This document shows positions 35,400 through 45,598 of a DNA stretch of 54,437 bases, one piece after another. The notes under the pieces were generated by a model, which saw nothing but the letters and a program-made list of their open reading frames with translations, searched no databases and was not told the DNA's origin. The position numbers were made by a program, and so were the translations under genes. Source of the stretch: Bacteroidetes bacterium OLB12 (lineage in GTDB: Bacteria; Bacteroidota; Bacteroidia; Cytophagales; Cyclobacteriaceae); NCBI GenBank assembly GCA_001567185.1, contig LNFR01000033.1, forward strand, positions 1 to 54,437, given 5' to 3'. Within the stretch, counting starts at the first letter, position 1, and each line of letters begins with the position of its first letter.

Positions 35400-38300
35400 A
35401 TGAACAAATCTTTACGGTCTTACCTAACCCTCATTCTGTTACTGCTTGCCTGCCAGGTATCCTTTGGCCAACGCTTTTGGGTGGCCGCTGGGGCATCCAA
35501 CTGGAATAACACCGCCAACTGGTCAACCACATCTGGTGGCCCGGGTGGGGCATCCGTTCCCGGACCTTCAGATGCTGTAACATTTAATGCCAGCGGGCTT
35601 GGGGATTGTACATTAGATGTGGCACCAAATGTAGCCGGAATTACCGTTAACGGATATACCGGAACAATTGATATTAATGGGTTTAATCTGACCACCACCG
35701 GAACCAACAGTTTTGTAAGCGGAACAATAAACAATGGCGGTGCTGCAGCTGCAGTTACACTTAACACCACCGGCACAACCACCTTTAGCGGTACCACTTT
35801 TGGAGCCGCCATCAATGGAAGCACAGGAAGGATATTTTTCAATGGCTCAACCTTTAATGGTAATGTTTCAATTTCTAAGACAGACAATAATAGCGACAAC
35901 AGTAGTGGTAACAATGTATTCAATGGAACCACAACAATTACCAATCTGGGAGCGGCTACGTACTATTAGGAAACAGTAACCGCGATCAATTCAACGGCCC
36001 TGCTACGTTTAATAACAACGGCAGCTACCGATTTTACTTTGCGTACAATCATGGCGGCCAAACCACAACCTTTACAGATTTAACATTAAATACAAATAAA
36101 TCAGGTGGTACTGACGCATGGTCGTTTTTTGCAAATGAGGGTAACAATACAAGTTTCTCAGTTTCCGGAACACTCACCATCAATTGTAATGGCACATTAC
36201 AAAGCAATCACCGGTTCTTGCAAGGCACGGGTACTTCGGCAACCTATGGCGCTGTTTCCATTAATCTTACCAATAGCAACACAGCAACAACCCTTCAAAT
36301 GGGGGTTAATGGTACCTCCACCTACAATGGAAACATAACCCTGAGCAATACAGGCGGTGGTTTACTAAATTTTAATATCAATGCATCAGCCAGTTCAACC
36401 CTGGTGGCAGGCAGAACGATCTCAGCCGGTTCTTTTCCGGCAGGTCAGCTTGTACTGCAAAGGTTTGGAGCTATTGATAACCAAACCATTTTATTAACAG
36501 GTACTGCACGTCTGGATGTGGGCCCGGGCACCAGTTTCGCGGGCAATGTGGATTTCCGGGCACCCCAAATGTACCTTAACGGTATTACCGTTGGGGGCAC
36601 CAGCATCCTCGAAAAAACCGGGGGAGTAGAAAATAACTCAACCGGTGGAAATACATTTACCGGTTTAGCAACCGTAATTAATAGCGGTACTGAATCATTT
36701 AATTTTGCCAATACCAATCCGGATATTTTTAATGGCGGACTTACCATCAACAATACAGGAACTTCACGCGTTCAGATTGGAATCAACTCAGCCGGAAATC
36801 AAATTAATGGGGATCTGATTATTAACCATGGTGGCAGTGCCTCTGGTGGAATTAACACCATCATTGCGCGCAATGCAGGCAGCAGCGCCACCATCAATGG
36901 AAATGTTACCCTTACGTGTACAAATACCAATGCAGCCTCCGGAATTATTATTGCCCTGAATGGGGATGTAACCATTAATGGCAACATCTCGGTAACCTCT
37001 ACCAGCGGGTCGGGAATATATTTTGGTTATACTACCGGTACAGTAAACCTCGGTGCCGGGTTCTCGATAACACAAGGAACATTTGACACCGGAACACTCC
37101 AGTTTAGAAATTTTACGCAGGCAGGAAGCACTACACAAAATCTTACCCTTACTGGCACTGCAACTTTGATTTCGGGCCCAGGTTCTGCCTTTGGTGGAAA
37201 CGTGAACTTTACTTCACCACGGCTACAGTTGAACGGAACCACGTATAGCGGAACAGTAACGTTACAAAAAACGGGTGCCGGAAATGATAATAGTTCGGGT
37301 GGCAACATTTTTACCGGAGTTACAGATATTACCAATTCAGGATCTGGCTATTTACTTTTAGGCAATGGCACAAGCGATCAGTTTTTAAGCAGCACTACCT
37401 TTAACAATACCGGCAGTTACCGAATTTATTTTGCCTATAATCACGGAGGGCAAACCACAACATTTGGTTCAGACCTCACCCTTAACTCAAATAAATCAGG
37501 TGGTACTGATGACACCTCATACTTAATAGGCCAAGCAGGTACCAACACAGCCCTTTCTGTTGCCGGTACCTTAACCATCAACTGCGCAGGCTCCATCGAA
37601 AGTGATCATATATTCCTGAATGGCACCGGATCTTCGGCTGTTTTTTCGGGGCCTGTTAATATTAATCTAACCAACACAAGTACCGGCACATCCATCCGCA
37701 TGGGCGAGAATGGCACTTCAACATACAACGGCAACATCACAGTTACCAATTCCGGTGGAGCGGCCGGCATTACCTTCAATGCAGGTGCCACTGCCAGTTC
37801 AACCCTTAACGGAGTTATAACTGCCGGAACTTTTTCTTCTGGTTCGTTGAACCTGTATCGCTTCACGCAGGTTGGCGCTTTAGCCGAGAACCTAACCTTG
37901 ACGGGAACGTCTCTCTTGCGTGTGGGCCCTTCTTCTTCTTTTGATGGACTGGTTACATTTGTTTCTCCCCGGTTATTTCTGAATGGCGCTACTTACAATA
38001 ACACGACAATTCTCGAAAAAAGCGGCCCTTCGAATGACGATGGGGCAGGTGGCAACATCTTTAACGGAACAACAACGCTAACCGCCAGCAGCAGTGGTTA
38101 TTTATTAACAGCTAACACAAGCCCAGATATTTTCAATGGCCCCTTAACCGTAACCAACAGTGGCAGCAATTATATCTTTCTGGCACACAATGTAGCGGGT
38201 AATCAATTCAACAACGATATCTTCCTGAATAACACAGGCAGTGCATTAGGAATTCTATTCTCGAATAACGCTACCGGATCTTCTACATTCACCAATGGAT

Positions 38301-41300
38301 TTCTTCAGGTTGGCGGCAGTGGTTTTTCAACTGGAGATCTGCGACTCCGTAGGTTCAGCCAGGTGGGTGCCTTCAACCAAACCCTTGCCCTCGCAGGGTC
38401 AGCAAGACTTTGGATAGGCCCCGACTCTTCCTTTGATGGGGATGTAACTTTCACTTCGCCACAGCTTTTGCTTAATGGGGCAACCTACAATGGGATAACC
38501 ACCCTGGAGAAAAGTGGAGCCAGCCCCAGTGGGCCCAATGATGGAACTGGCGGCAATGTTTTTAATCAACTAACCACCCTTGTAAACTCAGGCAGCGCCT
38601 ATTTGCTAACGGGTGCATCCAACCCGGATATCTTTAACAACGATTTGATTATTACTAACTCCGGTTCTTCCACCATCCGGTTGGCCGATAACTCGGCCGG
38701 AAATCAATTCAACGGTAATATTGAATTAAACTCAACCTTCGGGGGTGGTATCTATTTTGGAAATAACGCCTTCGGCACTTCTACGTTAGCAGCCGGAAAA
38801 ACAATTGGCGTTGGTACCTCCGGAGTCATCAGCGGAGATATCCGGTTAATCCGGTTTAGCCAGGACGGACCTACCCCTCAAGCCCTTGATCTTACTGGCA
38901 TAGCCATACTTACACTCGGCCCTGCTTCAGAATTTGATGGCGATGTGGTATTCCGGGCTCCGCAACTGTTATTGAACGGAACGGTATTCAATGGCGATGC
39001 CGAACTTGAGAAAAAAGGAGCAACAAACAATGGGAGCGCAGGAGGAAATACCTTTAATGGCATTACTACTATTATTAATTCCGGAGCAGGGTATTTATTA
39101 ACAGGAAACACCTCAGCAGATATTTTTAATGATGCGCTTACAGTAACCAATACAGGTTCCAGTGTAATTTTTCTTGCACACAACTCTGCAGGCAATCAGT
39201 TTAATGGAAACATCACATTCAATTCTACTTTAGGAAGTGGCGGAATCTATTTTTCGAATGCAGCAGGAGGCACATCCACTTTAAATAACAGTGCTTCACT
39301 GAATGTGGGTGGGCTTGGTTTCAGCAGCGGCCTACTCTCGTTAATTAGGTTTACACAAAGTAACCCACCCGCACCTTTGTTAAGTTTGGTACTAACAGGT
39401 ACCGCCTTGATGCGCATCGGTCCAAGTTCAACGTTTAATGGCGATGTTGATTTCCGGGCACCCCAGTTTCAATTAAATGGTGCCACCTACAACGGTACTA
39501 CCTACCTGGAAAAAACCGGTGCCACCAACAACGACAGCAGTGGCGACAATATCTTTAATGGATCCACCACCATTGCCAATTCGGGAGCTGGTTATTTCAG
39601 ATTTGCAGTTACTGCACTTGATACGTTCAATGGCGATTTAACATTAACCAATACCGGGTCATCTACCATTCGCATGGCCGATAACGTGCCGGGAACGGTT
39701 TTCAATGGCAATATTACTGTTAATTCAACTTTTGGTGGTGGTATCTATTTTAGTGAAAGTGGTGGTGGAACAGCTACCCTTGCAGCAGGAAAAACTATCT
39801 CTGTTGGTGGCTCTGGCTTTAGCCTGGGCGATCTTCGCATAAGAAGGTTCACTCAAACCGGTGCTACTCCTCAAACCCTGTTGTTAACCGGTACGGCCTC
39901 TTTGTATTTAGGGCCATCCATTTCATTCGATGGTGATGTTGACTTCCGGTCTCCGCAACTCTTTATTAACGGAGGTGTGTTTAATGGCACAAGCTTCCTG
40001 GAAAAGACTGGTGCAACCAGCAATTTAGGTAACGGAAATACCACTTTTAACGGAACCACCACTATTCAAAATAGTGGTACCGGATTTCTAAGAACCAATG
40101 GTGGCAATACGTTTAACGGTGTAACTTCTTTAATCAACAGCGGATCGAATGACTTGCTGTTAGAACTTGTCTCTGCCAGCGTTTATAACAATTCGGTAAC
40201 CATGACAAATACGGGTACCTCCAATATTCGCCCTGCTTACATTGGCAGCAATACGTTCAATGGAAATATTGAAGTGAACAGCACTAGTGGTACTGGTATT
40301 TATTTTTCTGAAAATGCGGCTGGCTCAGCAACCCTGGCAAGTGGTCGTACCATTACCGTGGGTGGCACGGGTTTTACAGCGGGTGAATTACGATTGCAAC
40401 GATTTACGCAGTTTGGTACAACCGCGCAAAACCTTGTACTAACAGGGTCATCCACTTTCAGAACCGGTCCTTCTTCCACGTGGAATGGAAACTTGACTGT
40501 TTCATCGCCTTCAGTATTTCTGGACGGTGCAACATTTAATGGCAGCAACTCCTTTACTAAAACCGGTGCATCAACCGATGGAAGTATTGGGGGTAATATA
40601 TTTGTTGGCGCATCAACTTTTACCAATGCAGGAACCGGCATTTTCCGTTTAGGCAATACTTCCGTTGATGAATTTATTGGCAGCACAACCTTCATCCAGA
40701 CGAGTGGAACCATTCAGCCTGCTTATAATTCGGCCAGCAATTTTTACAATGATGTAAATGTGGATGGTGCTGCATCAATAACCTTTGGTGCCAATAATGG
40801 AACTATCGTATTGGCCGGAGGTGCTGCTCAAAATATTAACAAACTGGGAACAGCCTCACCTGTTTTCAGAAGATTGACAATGAATAAATCAGGTGGATCA
40901 GCAACCTTGAATACCGATGCAAGCATTACTATAAATGGAACATTTACGGATGGCGTACTCTTTACATCGGCAACCAATTACCTCAACTTTGCAGACAATG
41001 CCACGGTAACCGGTGGATCGAACAGCAGCCACATCGATGGGCCGGTACGTAAAACCGGAAACGATGCCTTTAGTTTTCCTACGGGTGATGGTGGTTTCTA
41101 CCGGCCCATCAGCATCACGGCACCAACCAATACTACGCACTACTTTACAGCCGAGTACTTTAAAGCTTCGCAAGCATTTGGAGGTCCATCCACTTATCCT
41201 ACCGGAATCATTACAGTAAGTTCATGTGAATACTGGATGTTGGATCGAAGTCCTGGCGGATCGAATGTAAGTGTAACCTTAAGTTGGAATACTCCTGATT

Positions 41301-41980
41301 GTACCGGGCCATACATTACAAACATTGCTACCTTACGGGTTGTACGCTGGGATGGTACGGCCTGGGTTAACCACGGCAATGGGGGCACAACTGGAAATGC
41401 TACTGCAGGAACCATTATTTCTGCCGGAGCAATAACAAGCTTCAGCCCTATTACACTTGGGTCTTCTGATTTAGCAAACCCCCTTCCGGTAGAACTAATC
41501 CACTTTGCAGCCACAGCTGAAAACGAAAGCGTAAAACTGAATTGGACTACCGCTTCTGAATTGAATAATGATTTCTTTACCGTGCAACATTCAACCAATG
41601 GTGTTGAGTTTACCAGCCTGGGTATTATCAACGGACAGGGTACTACACATAATTCAACTTCTTATGAATTTATAGACGAAACTCCACACGCTGGAATTAA
41701 TTATTACCGCCTCAAACAAACCGATTTTGATGGTACTTCGGATTTTTCCAATGTGGTGGCTGTTAATATGAATCTGGAGTGGATGCTATATCCCAACCCG
41801 GTAACGTATGGTACTGATGTAACCATCAACAAAAAAGATGACTACGCAGTATATAACAACCTGGGTGTTATGGTGATGAAACTATCGGATACCACTAAAA
41901 TAAATATTGCTACTCTTGCTCCCGGTGTTTATACAGTTCGTGGTTCTAATGGATCTGTCAGAAGGCTTGTGGTGAAGTAG
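35400..41980 (+). CDS. Giant repetitive T9SS-exported surface protein, frameshifted
   Basis: The ATG at 35400 gives a signal peptide (MNKSLRSYLTLILLLLACQ...SFGQ). The first frame stops at 35969; adding one base near 35947-35960 continues unbroken to 41980, for about 2,190 residues. The body is rich in Asn, Thr, Gly and Ser and built of about eight repeats of 165-250 residues, predicted as beta-helix or beta-strand repeats. After about residue 1,860 comes a non-repeated part, then a fibronectin-like linker (LPVELIHFAATAENESVKLNWTTASE) and a T9SS type A sorting domain (WMLYPNPV ... LAPGVYTVRGSNGSVRRLVVK). It is probably a cell-surface or secreted adhesin/gliding-related protein. Confidence 0.9.
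36470..40560 (+). repeat. Eight long tandem repeats in the giant protein gene
   Basis: Each unit carries a LxLTGTAxLxxGPxSxF mark, then (D/N)GxVxFxxPxLxLNGxTYNG and LEKTGA, then IxNSGxGYLL, and NQFNGNI. The GPxS marks lie near 36521, 37174, 37921, 38417, 38919, 39419, 39911 and 40466. Spacing is close to 500 bp for four intervals and 555-750 bp where a unit has an extra block. A ninth degenerate copy lies in the N-terminal part (about 35760-35960). Confidence 0.85.
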
Positions 41981-42734
41981 CTATATCAAACCGATAACCC
42001 CGTGTGCTGTACGAAAACGTATTTACATCGTACGTTCTTTCATAGTACTGCACACGGTTTTCTTTATCAATCAATAACACAGTTGAGCAACGGGTTCCAT
42101 AACCCTTCATCTTGATAAACATCGATGAAAGGGCGCGCTCGCGTTCCAGCCCCACCCCTGTTTCCGGCAAAACCTGATCTACCGCGCGTTGTTCATCATA
42201 AAGCATCCCGAAAAGGTCTTCCGGCAAAAAATCATACTCAAGCGTCTTACTAAATTTTTCCTTGCCTCGTTTCACTTTTGGCCAGTCAGTATCCAGCAAA
42301 TGATTACTCAAGCCATATATGCCCGGGTTCAGTTTTTGAATTCCCTGTTTGTAATTCGATAAATACCACCAGTCATCCAATTCACCAACTAAAAGATTAA
42401 ATCCATTGAAATCTTTTGCCAGCGGCTCGATCCCGCGCAGGTATTCATTCGGAGTTTTAGTATCCAACAAAAAATCTGAAACGAGTTTTCCACGCGAAGG
42501 CGCCTGGGGGTTGATATTTGCCGGATCGCGGTAATTCGTAACCAACCCGATTTTGCCATTCGTATTCATGGCCATCCAGGTACCCGCTGCTTCCAAATCG
42601 CGACCGCCAATAATTTCAGAATGATCGTTCCAAAACGCGGCAGGTGCAGTTTTGCGCTCATAGAACTCATCGCGGTTAGAGGCAACAATAACCTTATACT
42701 GCGCGTGGTTATTTAATGCGAGAAAGACAAGCAC
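41958..42734 (-). CDS. NRDE (TANGO2-like) family protein
   Basis: 258 residues. The name-giving ASNRDEFYERKTAPAAFW, GGRDLEAAGTWMAMNTNGKIGLVTNYRDP and GLSNHLLDTDWPKVKRGK motifs are all present. Family members usually begin Met-Cys-Leu; this frame begins at a GTG with MLVFLALN. A GTG two bases further upstream (42736) reads Met-Cys-Leu in another frame, so one base may be missing just after it. Eukaryotic TANGO2 is linked to lipid/heme handling; the bacterial role is unknown. Its 3' end overlaps the giant gene by 23 bp. Confidence 0.87.
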   Translation of the reverse strand: MLVFLALNNHAQYKVIVASNRDEFYERKTAPAAFWNDHSEIIGGRDLEAAGTWMAMNTNGKIGLVTNYRDPANINPQAPSRGKLVSDFLLDTKTPNEYLRGIEPLAKDFNGFNLLVGELDDWWYLSNYKQGIQKLNPGIYGLSNHLLDTDWPKVKRGKEKFSKTLEYDFLPEDLFGMLYDEQRAVDQVLPETGVGLERERALSSMFIKMKGYGTRCSTVLLIDKENRVQYYERTYDVNTFSYSTRGYRFDIATSPQAF

Positions 42735-42809
42735 ACCGGGTTTTAAATTTTGGGCGATAGTTAGCTTAAACTGTTATATAAAACAACAGTCTGTGTAATG
42801 AAATTGTTT

Positions 42810-43409
42810 CTACTCAAATAACTCAAGTTGAGAGGATAGCAATTGAAAAGATTTTCGGTGGTAGGGTGTAATACCCAGCGCACGAATTCCGTCCCGGTGC
42901 TCATCGGTAGGGTAACCTACGTTGGTATGCCATCCATAGCCGGGGTATTGATCAGCCAATTTACCCATCAGCTCATCGCGATAATTTTTTGCTAATACCG
43001 ATGCTGCCGCTATGGATAGATAAGCCCCATCTCCTTTTATAATGCACTCGAACGGAAGGTCGTTATACGGTTTAAACCGATTGCCATCAATCAACAAGAA
43101 TTGTGGCCTTACTTTTAATTGATCGAGCGCAAGATGCATGGCCTTAAACGAAGCGTTCAAAATATTAATAGAATCAATTTCTTCATTACTTACCTCGGCA
43201 ATGGCCCACGCCAATGCATCCCGCATAATATCAATTTGAAGTGTTTTCCGATCCTCTTTGCCGAGTTGCTTGGAATCGTTGAGCAGCTCGTGCTGATAAT
43301 TTTTTGGCAGGATTACGGCCGCAGCTACTACAGGCCCCGCCAGGCACCCACGGCCTACTTCATCGCAACCAGCCTCAATCAAATCAGGAGTAAAAGCAGA
43401 AATCAGCAT
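42810..43409 (-). CDS. rnhB: Ribonuclease HII
   Basis: I choose the ATG at 43409 (MLISAFTPDLIEAGCDEVGRG). Starting at 43439 would add ten residues that are a translation of the upstream TTCAAAATTC repeat. The 199-residue enzyme has active-site Asp16 and Glu17 (GCDEVGRG), the third Asp in LLIDGNRF, and DGAYLSIAAASVLAKNYRDEL. It removes ribonucleotides and RNA primers from RNA-DNA hybrids. Confidence 0.94.
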   Translation of the reverse strand: MLISAFTPDLIEAGCDEVGRGCLAGPVVAAAVILPKNYQHELLNDSKQLGKEDRKTLQIDIMRDALAWAIAEVSNEEIDSINILNASFKAMHLALDQLKVRPQFLLIDGNRFKPYNDLPFECIIKGDGAYLSIAAASVLAKNYRDELMGKLADQYPGYGWHTNVGYPTDEHRDGIRALGITPYHRKSFQLLSSQLELFE

Positions 43410-43504
43410 TAGATTCAAAATTCGAAATTCACAGTTCAAAATTCAAAAGTAATCAATCGCTATTAATGAAATAATTTTTGAATCTTGAACTCTCAAAATT
43501 TTGA
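43410..43504. repeat. AT-rich TTCAAAATTC repeat region between rnhB and the Nudix gene
   Basis: The left side has ATTCAAAATTCGAAATTC and TTCAAAATTCAAAAG; the right side has partly complementary TTTTTGAATCTTGAA and CAAAATTTTGAA. Related runs lie at 33508-33542 and at 48272-48294. Together they form imperfect inverted repeats between divergent genes. Confidence 0.5.
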
Positions 43505-43516
43505 ATGGGAAGAGAG

Positions 43517-44059
43517 ATGAATCCTTGGAAAACGCTGTCAGCAACCGAAAAATATGATAACCGGTGGATAAACGTAACCGAGTACCAGGTGATAAATCCG
43601 GGTGGCGGAAGCGGCATCTATGGCAAGGTTCACTTTAAAAACAAAGCCATTGGTATTGTGCCCATTGATGAAGATGGAAATACGTGGCTGGTTGGCCAAT
43701 GGCGCTACACCCTTAACGAATGGAGTTGGGAAATACCCGAAGGTGGTGGGTTACTTCAGGTCGATCCGCTTATTTCTGCCAAACGCGAGTTGCAAGAAGA
43801 AACGGGCCTGGTTGCTGCAAAATGGACCTTGATTCAACGCACCCACTTATCAAATTCTGTAAGCGATGAAGAAGGTTTTATTTTTCTTGCCCAACACCTT
43901 ACACAGCAAACCAGTACCCTGGAGGATACCGAGGCTGATTTAAAAACATGGAAACTTCCATTTAAAGAAGCCTACCAGTTGGTGCTGGATGGAAAAATTA
44001 CCGACAGCATGAGTGTTATTGGCATTTTAAAAGTATCGCAGTTACTAAAACTAATCTAA
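43517..44059 (+). CDS. Nudix hydrolase (ADP-ribose pyrophosphatase-like)
   Basis: The ATG at 43517 (MNPWKTLSATEKYDNRWINV) is preferred; one at 43505 adds four residues. About 180 residues. The Nudix box reads GGGLLQVDPLISAKRELQEETGL: the metal-binding REx2EE core is intact, but the structural Glu seven residues before it is Val. WRYTLNEWSWEIPEGGG is typical of ADP-sugar diphosphatases, so it may hydrolyse ADP-ribose or a similar nucleotide sugar. The next gene starts 11 bp after its stop. Confidence 0.9.
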   Translation: MNPWKTLSATEKYDNRWINVTEYQVINPGGGSGIYGKVHFKNKAIGIVPIDEDGNTWLVGQWRYTLNEWSWEIPEGGGLLQVDPLISAKRELQEETGLVAAKWTLIQRTHLSNSVSDEEGFIFLAQHLTQQTSTLEDTEADLKTWKLPFKEAYQLVLDGKITDSMSVIGILKVSQLLKLI

Positions 44060-44070
44060 ACTTATCTGAT

Positions 44071-45426
44071 ATGACTACCCGCAGAAATTTTATTAAAACA
44101 TCGGCTGCAGCCGGATTAGGTTTTTCAATACTTCCGTCAACCGCATTGCTATCCAAAGACAAAGCCGCAAAAGTAAAATTAGGCTTTATTGGCGTGGGCT
44201 TACGCGGGCAAAACCATCTGGATCTTGCATTGAGGCGCGCGGATATAGATGTGGTTGCTATTTGTGATGTGCAGCAGCGCATGATTGATATGAGCCTTGC
44301 GCTGGTTACCAAATCAGGTAAACCCAAACCACAGGTAATTATGGATGGACCTTACGGTTACAAAAAGCTTTTGGAGAACAAAGATATCGATGCTGTAATT
44401 ATTGCTACCCCATGGGAATGGCATACAGTTATGTGCTTAGATGCCATGAATGCCAAAAAATATGTAGGCTGTGAAGTAATTACCGGAATGACGATAGAAG
44501 AATGCTGGCAACTGGTACACACCAGCGAGCGAACCGGCATGCCTTTAATGATGCTGGAGAATGTATGCTACAGGCGCGATGTCATGGCTGTATTAAATAT
44601 GGTACGCCAAAATGTGTTTGGAGAAATTGTACACCTGCAGGGCGGTTATCAGCACGACTTACGCGAAGTAAAATTTAACGATGGTAAAAATCCATACGGA
44701 GGAGGTGCCGAGTTTGGTGAAAAAGGATTTTCTGAAGCGCAATGGCGAACCCAACACGCCGTTTACCGCAATGGCGATTTGTACCCCACCCATGGGATTG
44801 GACCCGTGGCGATGATGGTTGATATTAACCGGGGTAATCGCTTTACACAATTGGTTTCGTACGCAACCAAAGCAAAAGGTTTGCACGAACATATTGTAAA
44901 AATGGGTGGAGCCAACCATCCCAATGCAAAAGTTAATTTCAAACTGGGCGATGTAGTAACTACCATGATCAGTACCGCAAACCAGGAAACCATATTACTT
45001 CAACACGATACTAACCTGCCCCGGCCGTACTCGTTGGGCTTCCGCGTGCAAGGCACAAAAGGTATTTGGATGGATGTAAATAAATCTATTTACATAGAAG
45101 GACAAAGTGCCAAACCGCACCAATGGGAAGATGCAAAAGCGTGGTTGGACAAGTACGATCATCCGCTTTGGAAAAAATATGGTAACGATGCCAGCGGTGC
45201 AGGGCACGGTGGTATGGATTGGTTTGTGTTGCATGCCTTTATTGAATCTGTAAAACGCAAGACCAACACCCCACAAGATGTGTACGATGCTGTTACATGG
45301 AGTGCGATTACTCCACTTTCAGAATCGTCCATTCAGTTGGGTGGTGAAAGCGTGGAGTTCCCTGACTTTACCCAAGGTAAATGGATGCAACGAAAAAATG
45401 AGTTTGCCTTAACGGATGATTATTGA
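44071..45426 (+). CDS. Gfo/Idh/MocA oxidoreductase, GH109-like, Tat-exported
   Basis: 451 residues. Twin-arginine leader TTRRNFIKTSAAAGLGFSIL. Rossmann motif GFIGVGLRGQNHLDLA, then IDAVIIATPWEWH and CEVITGM. The catalytic-side YLHGIGPVA-like NGDLYPTHGIGPVAMMVDINRGNRF and ENVCYRRDVMAVLNMVR match the GH109 N-acetylgalactosaminidase group, which uses tightly bound NAD to cleave glycosides. The true substrate may differ, as related Bacteroidota proteins act on other glycosides. Downstream ThuA and isomerase genes suggest one sugar pathway. Confidence 0.87.
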   Translation: MTTRRNFIKTSAAAGLGFSILPSTALLSKDKAAKVKLGFIGVGLRGQNHLDLALRRADIDVVAICDVQQRMIDMSLALVTKSGKPKPQVIMDGPYGYKKLLENKDIDAVIIATPWEWHTVMCLDAMNAKKYVGCEVITGMTIEECWQLVHTSERTGMPLMMLENVCYRRDVMAVLNMVRQNVFGEIVHLQGGYQHDLREVKFNDGKNPYGGGAEFGEKGFSEAQWRTQHAVYRNGDLYPTHGIGPVAMMVDINRGNRFTQLVSYATKAKGLHEHIVKMGGANHPNAKVNFKLGDVVTTMISTANQETILLQHDTNLPRPYSLGFRVQGTKGIWMDVNKSIYIEGQSAKPHQWEDAKAWLDKYDHPLWKKYGNDASGAGHGGMDWFVLHAFIESVKRKTNTPQDVYDAVTWSAITPLSESSIQLGGESVEFPDFTQGKWMQRKNEFALTDDY

Positions 45427-45533
45427 GGATTATCTTGTCCATGCAATTTTGAGTTAGAACTGGCGGGCATTTGATTTAGGTTAGCCTGTACGCTTACTGA
45501 AACTTATTTCATTGATCGAATGCCCTTGGTTGA

Positions 45534-45596
45534 CTATTCAATTAATTCGATTTTATTGCCCGATGCTTCAGAAAAAGAGATGAGCTTAAACTTAGG
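45534..45596 (-). pseudogene. Remnant of a VOC (glyoxalase-type) protein C-terminus
   Basis: About 20 codons on the minus strand read FKLISFSEASGNKIELIE followed by a stop. This is very like the usual end of VOC-family proteins (SFxDPDGNxIELIE). Nothing upstream in any frame continues the domain, and the ThuA gene begins immediately beyond. It looks like a gene tail left after a deletion. Short, so tentative. Confidence 0.4.
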
Positions 45597-45598
45597 CT

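Noticed and set aside
36445-40713. Many long minus-strand reading frames inside the giant protein gene
   Set aside because: They recur at the same place in each repeat, have proline/valine-rich compositions from reverse-reading an Asn/Thr/Gly-rich code, and lack any recognisable domain.
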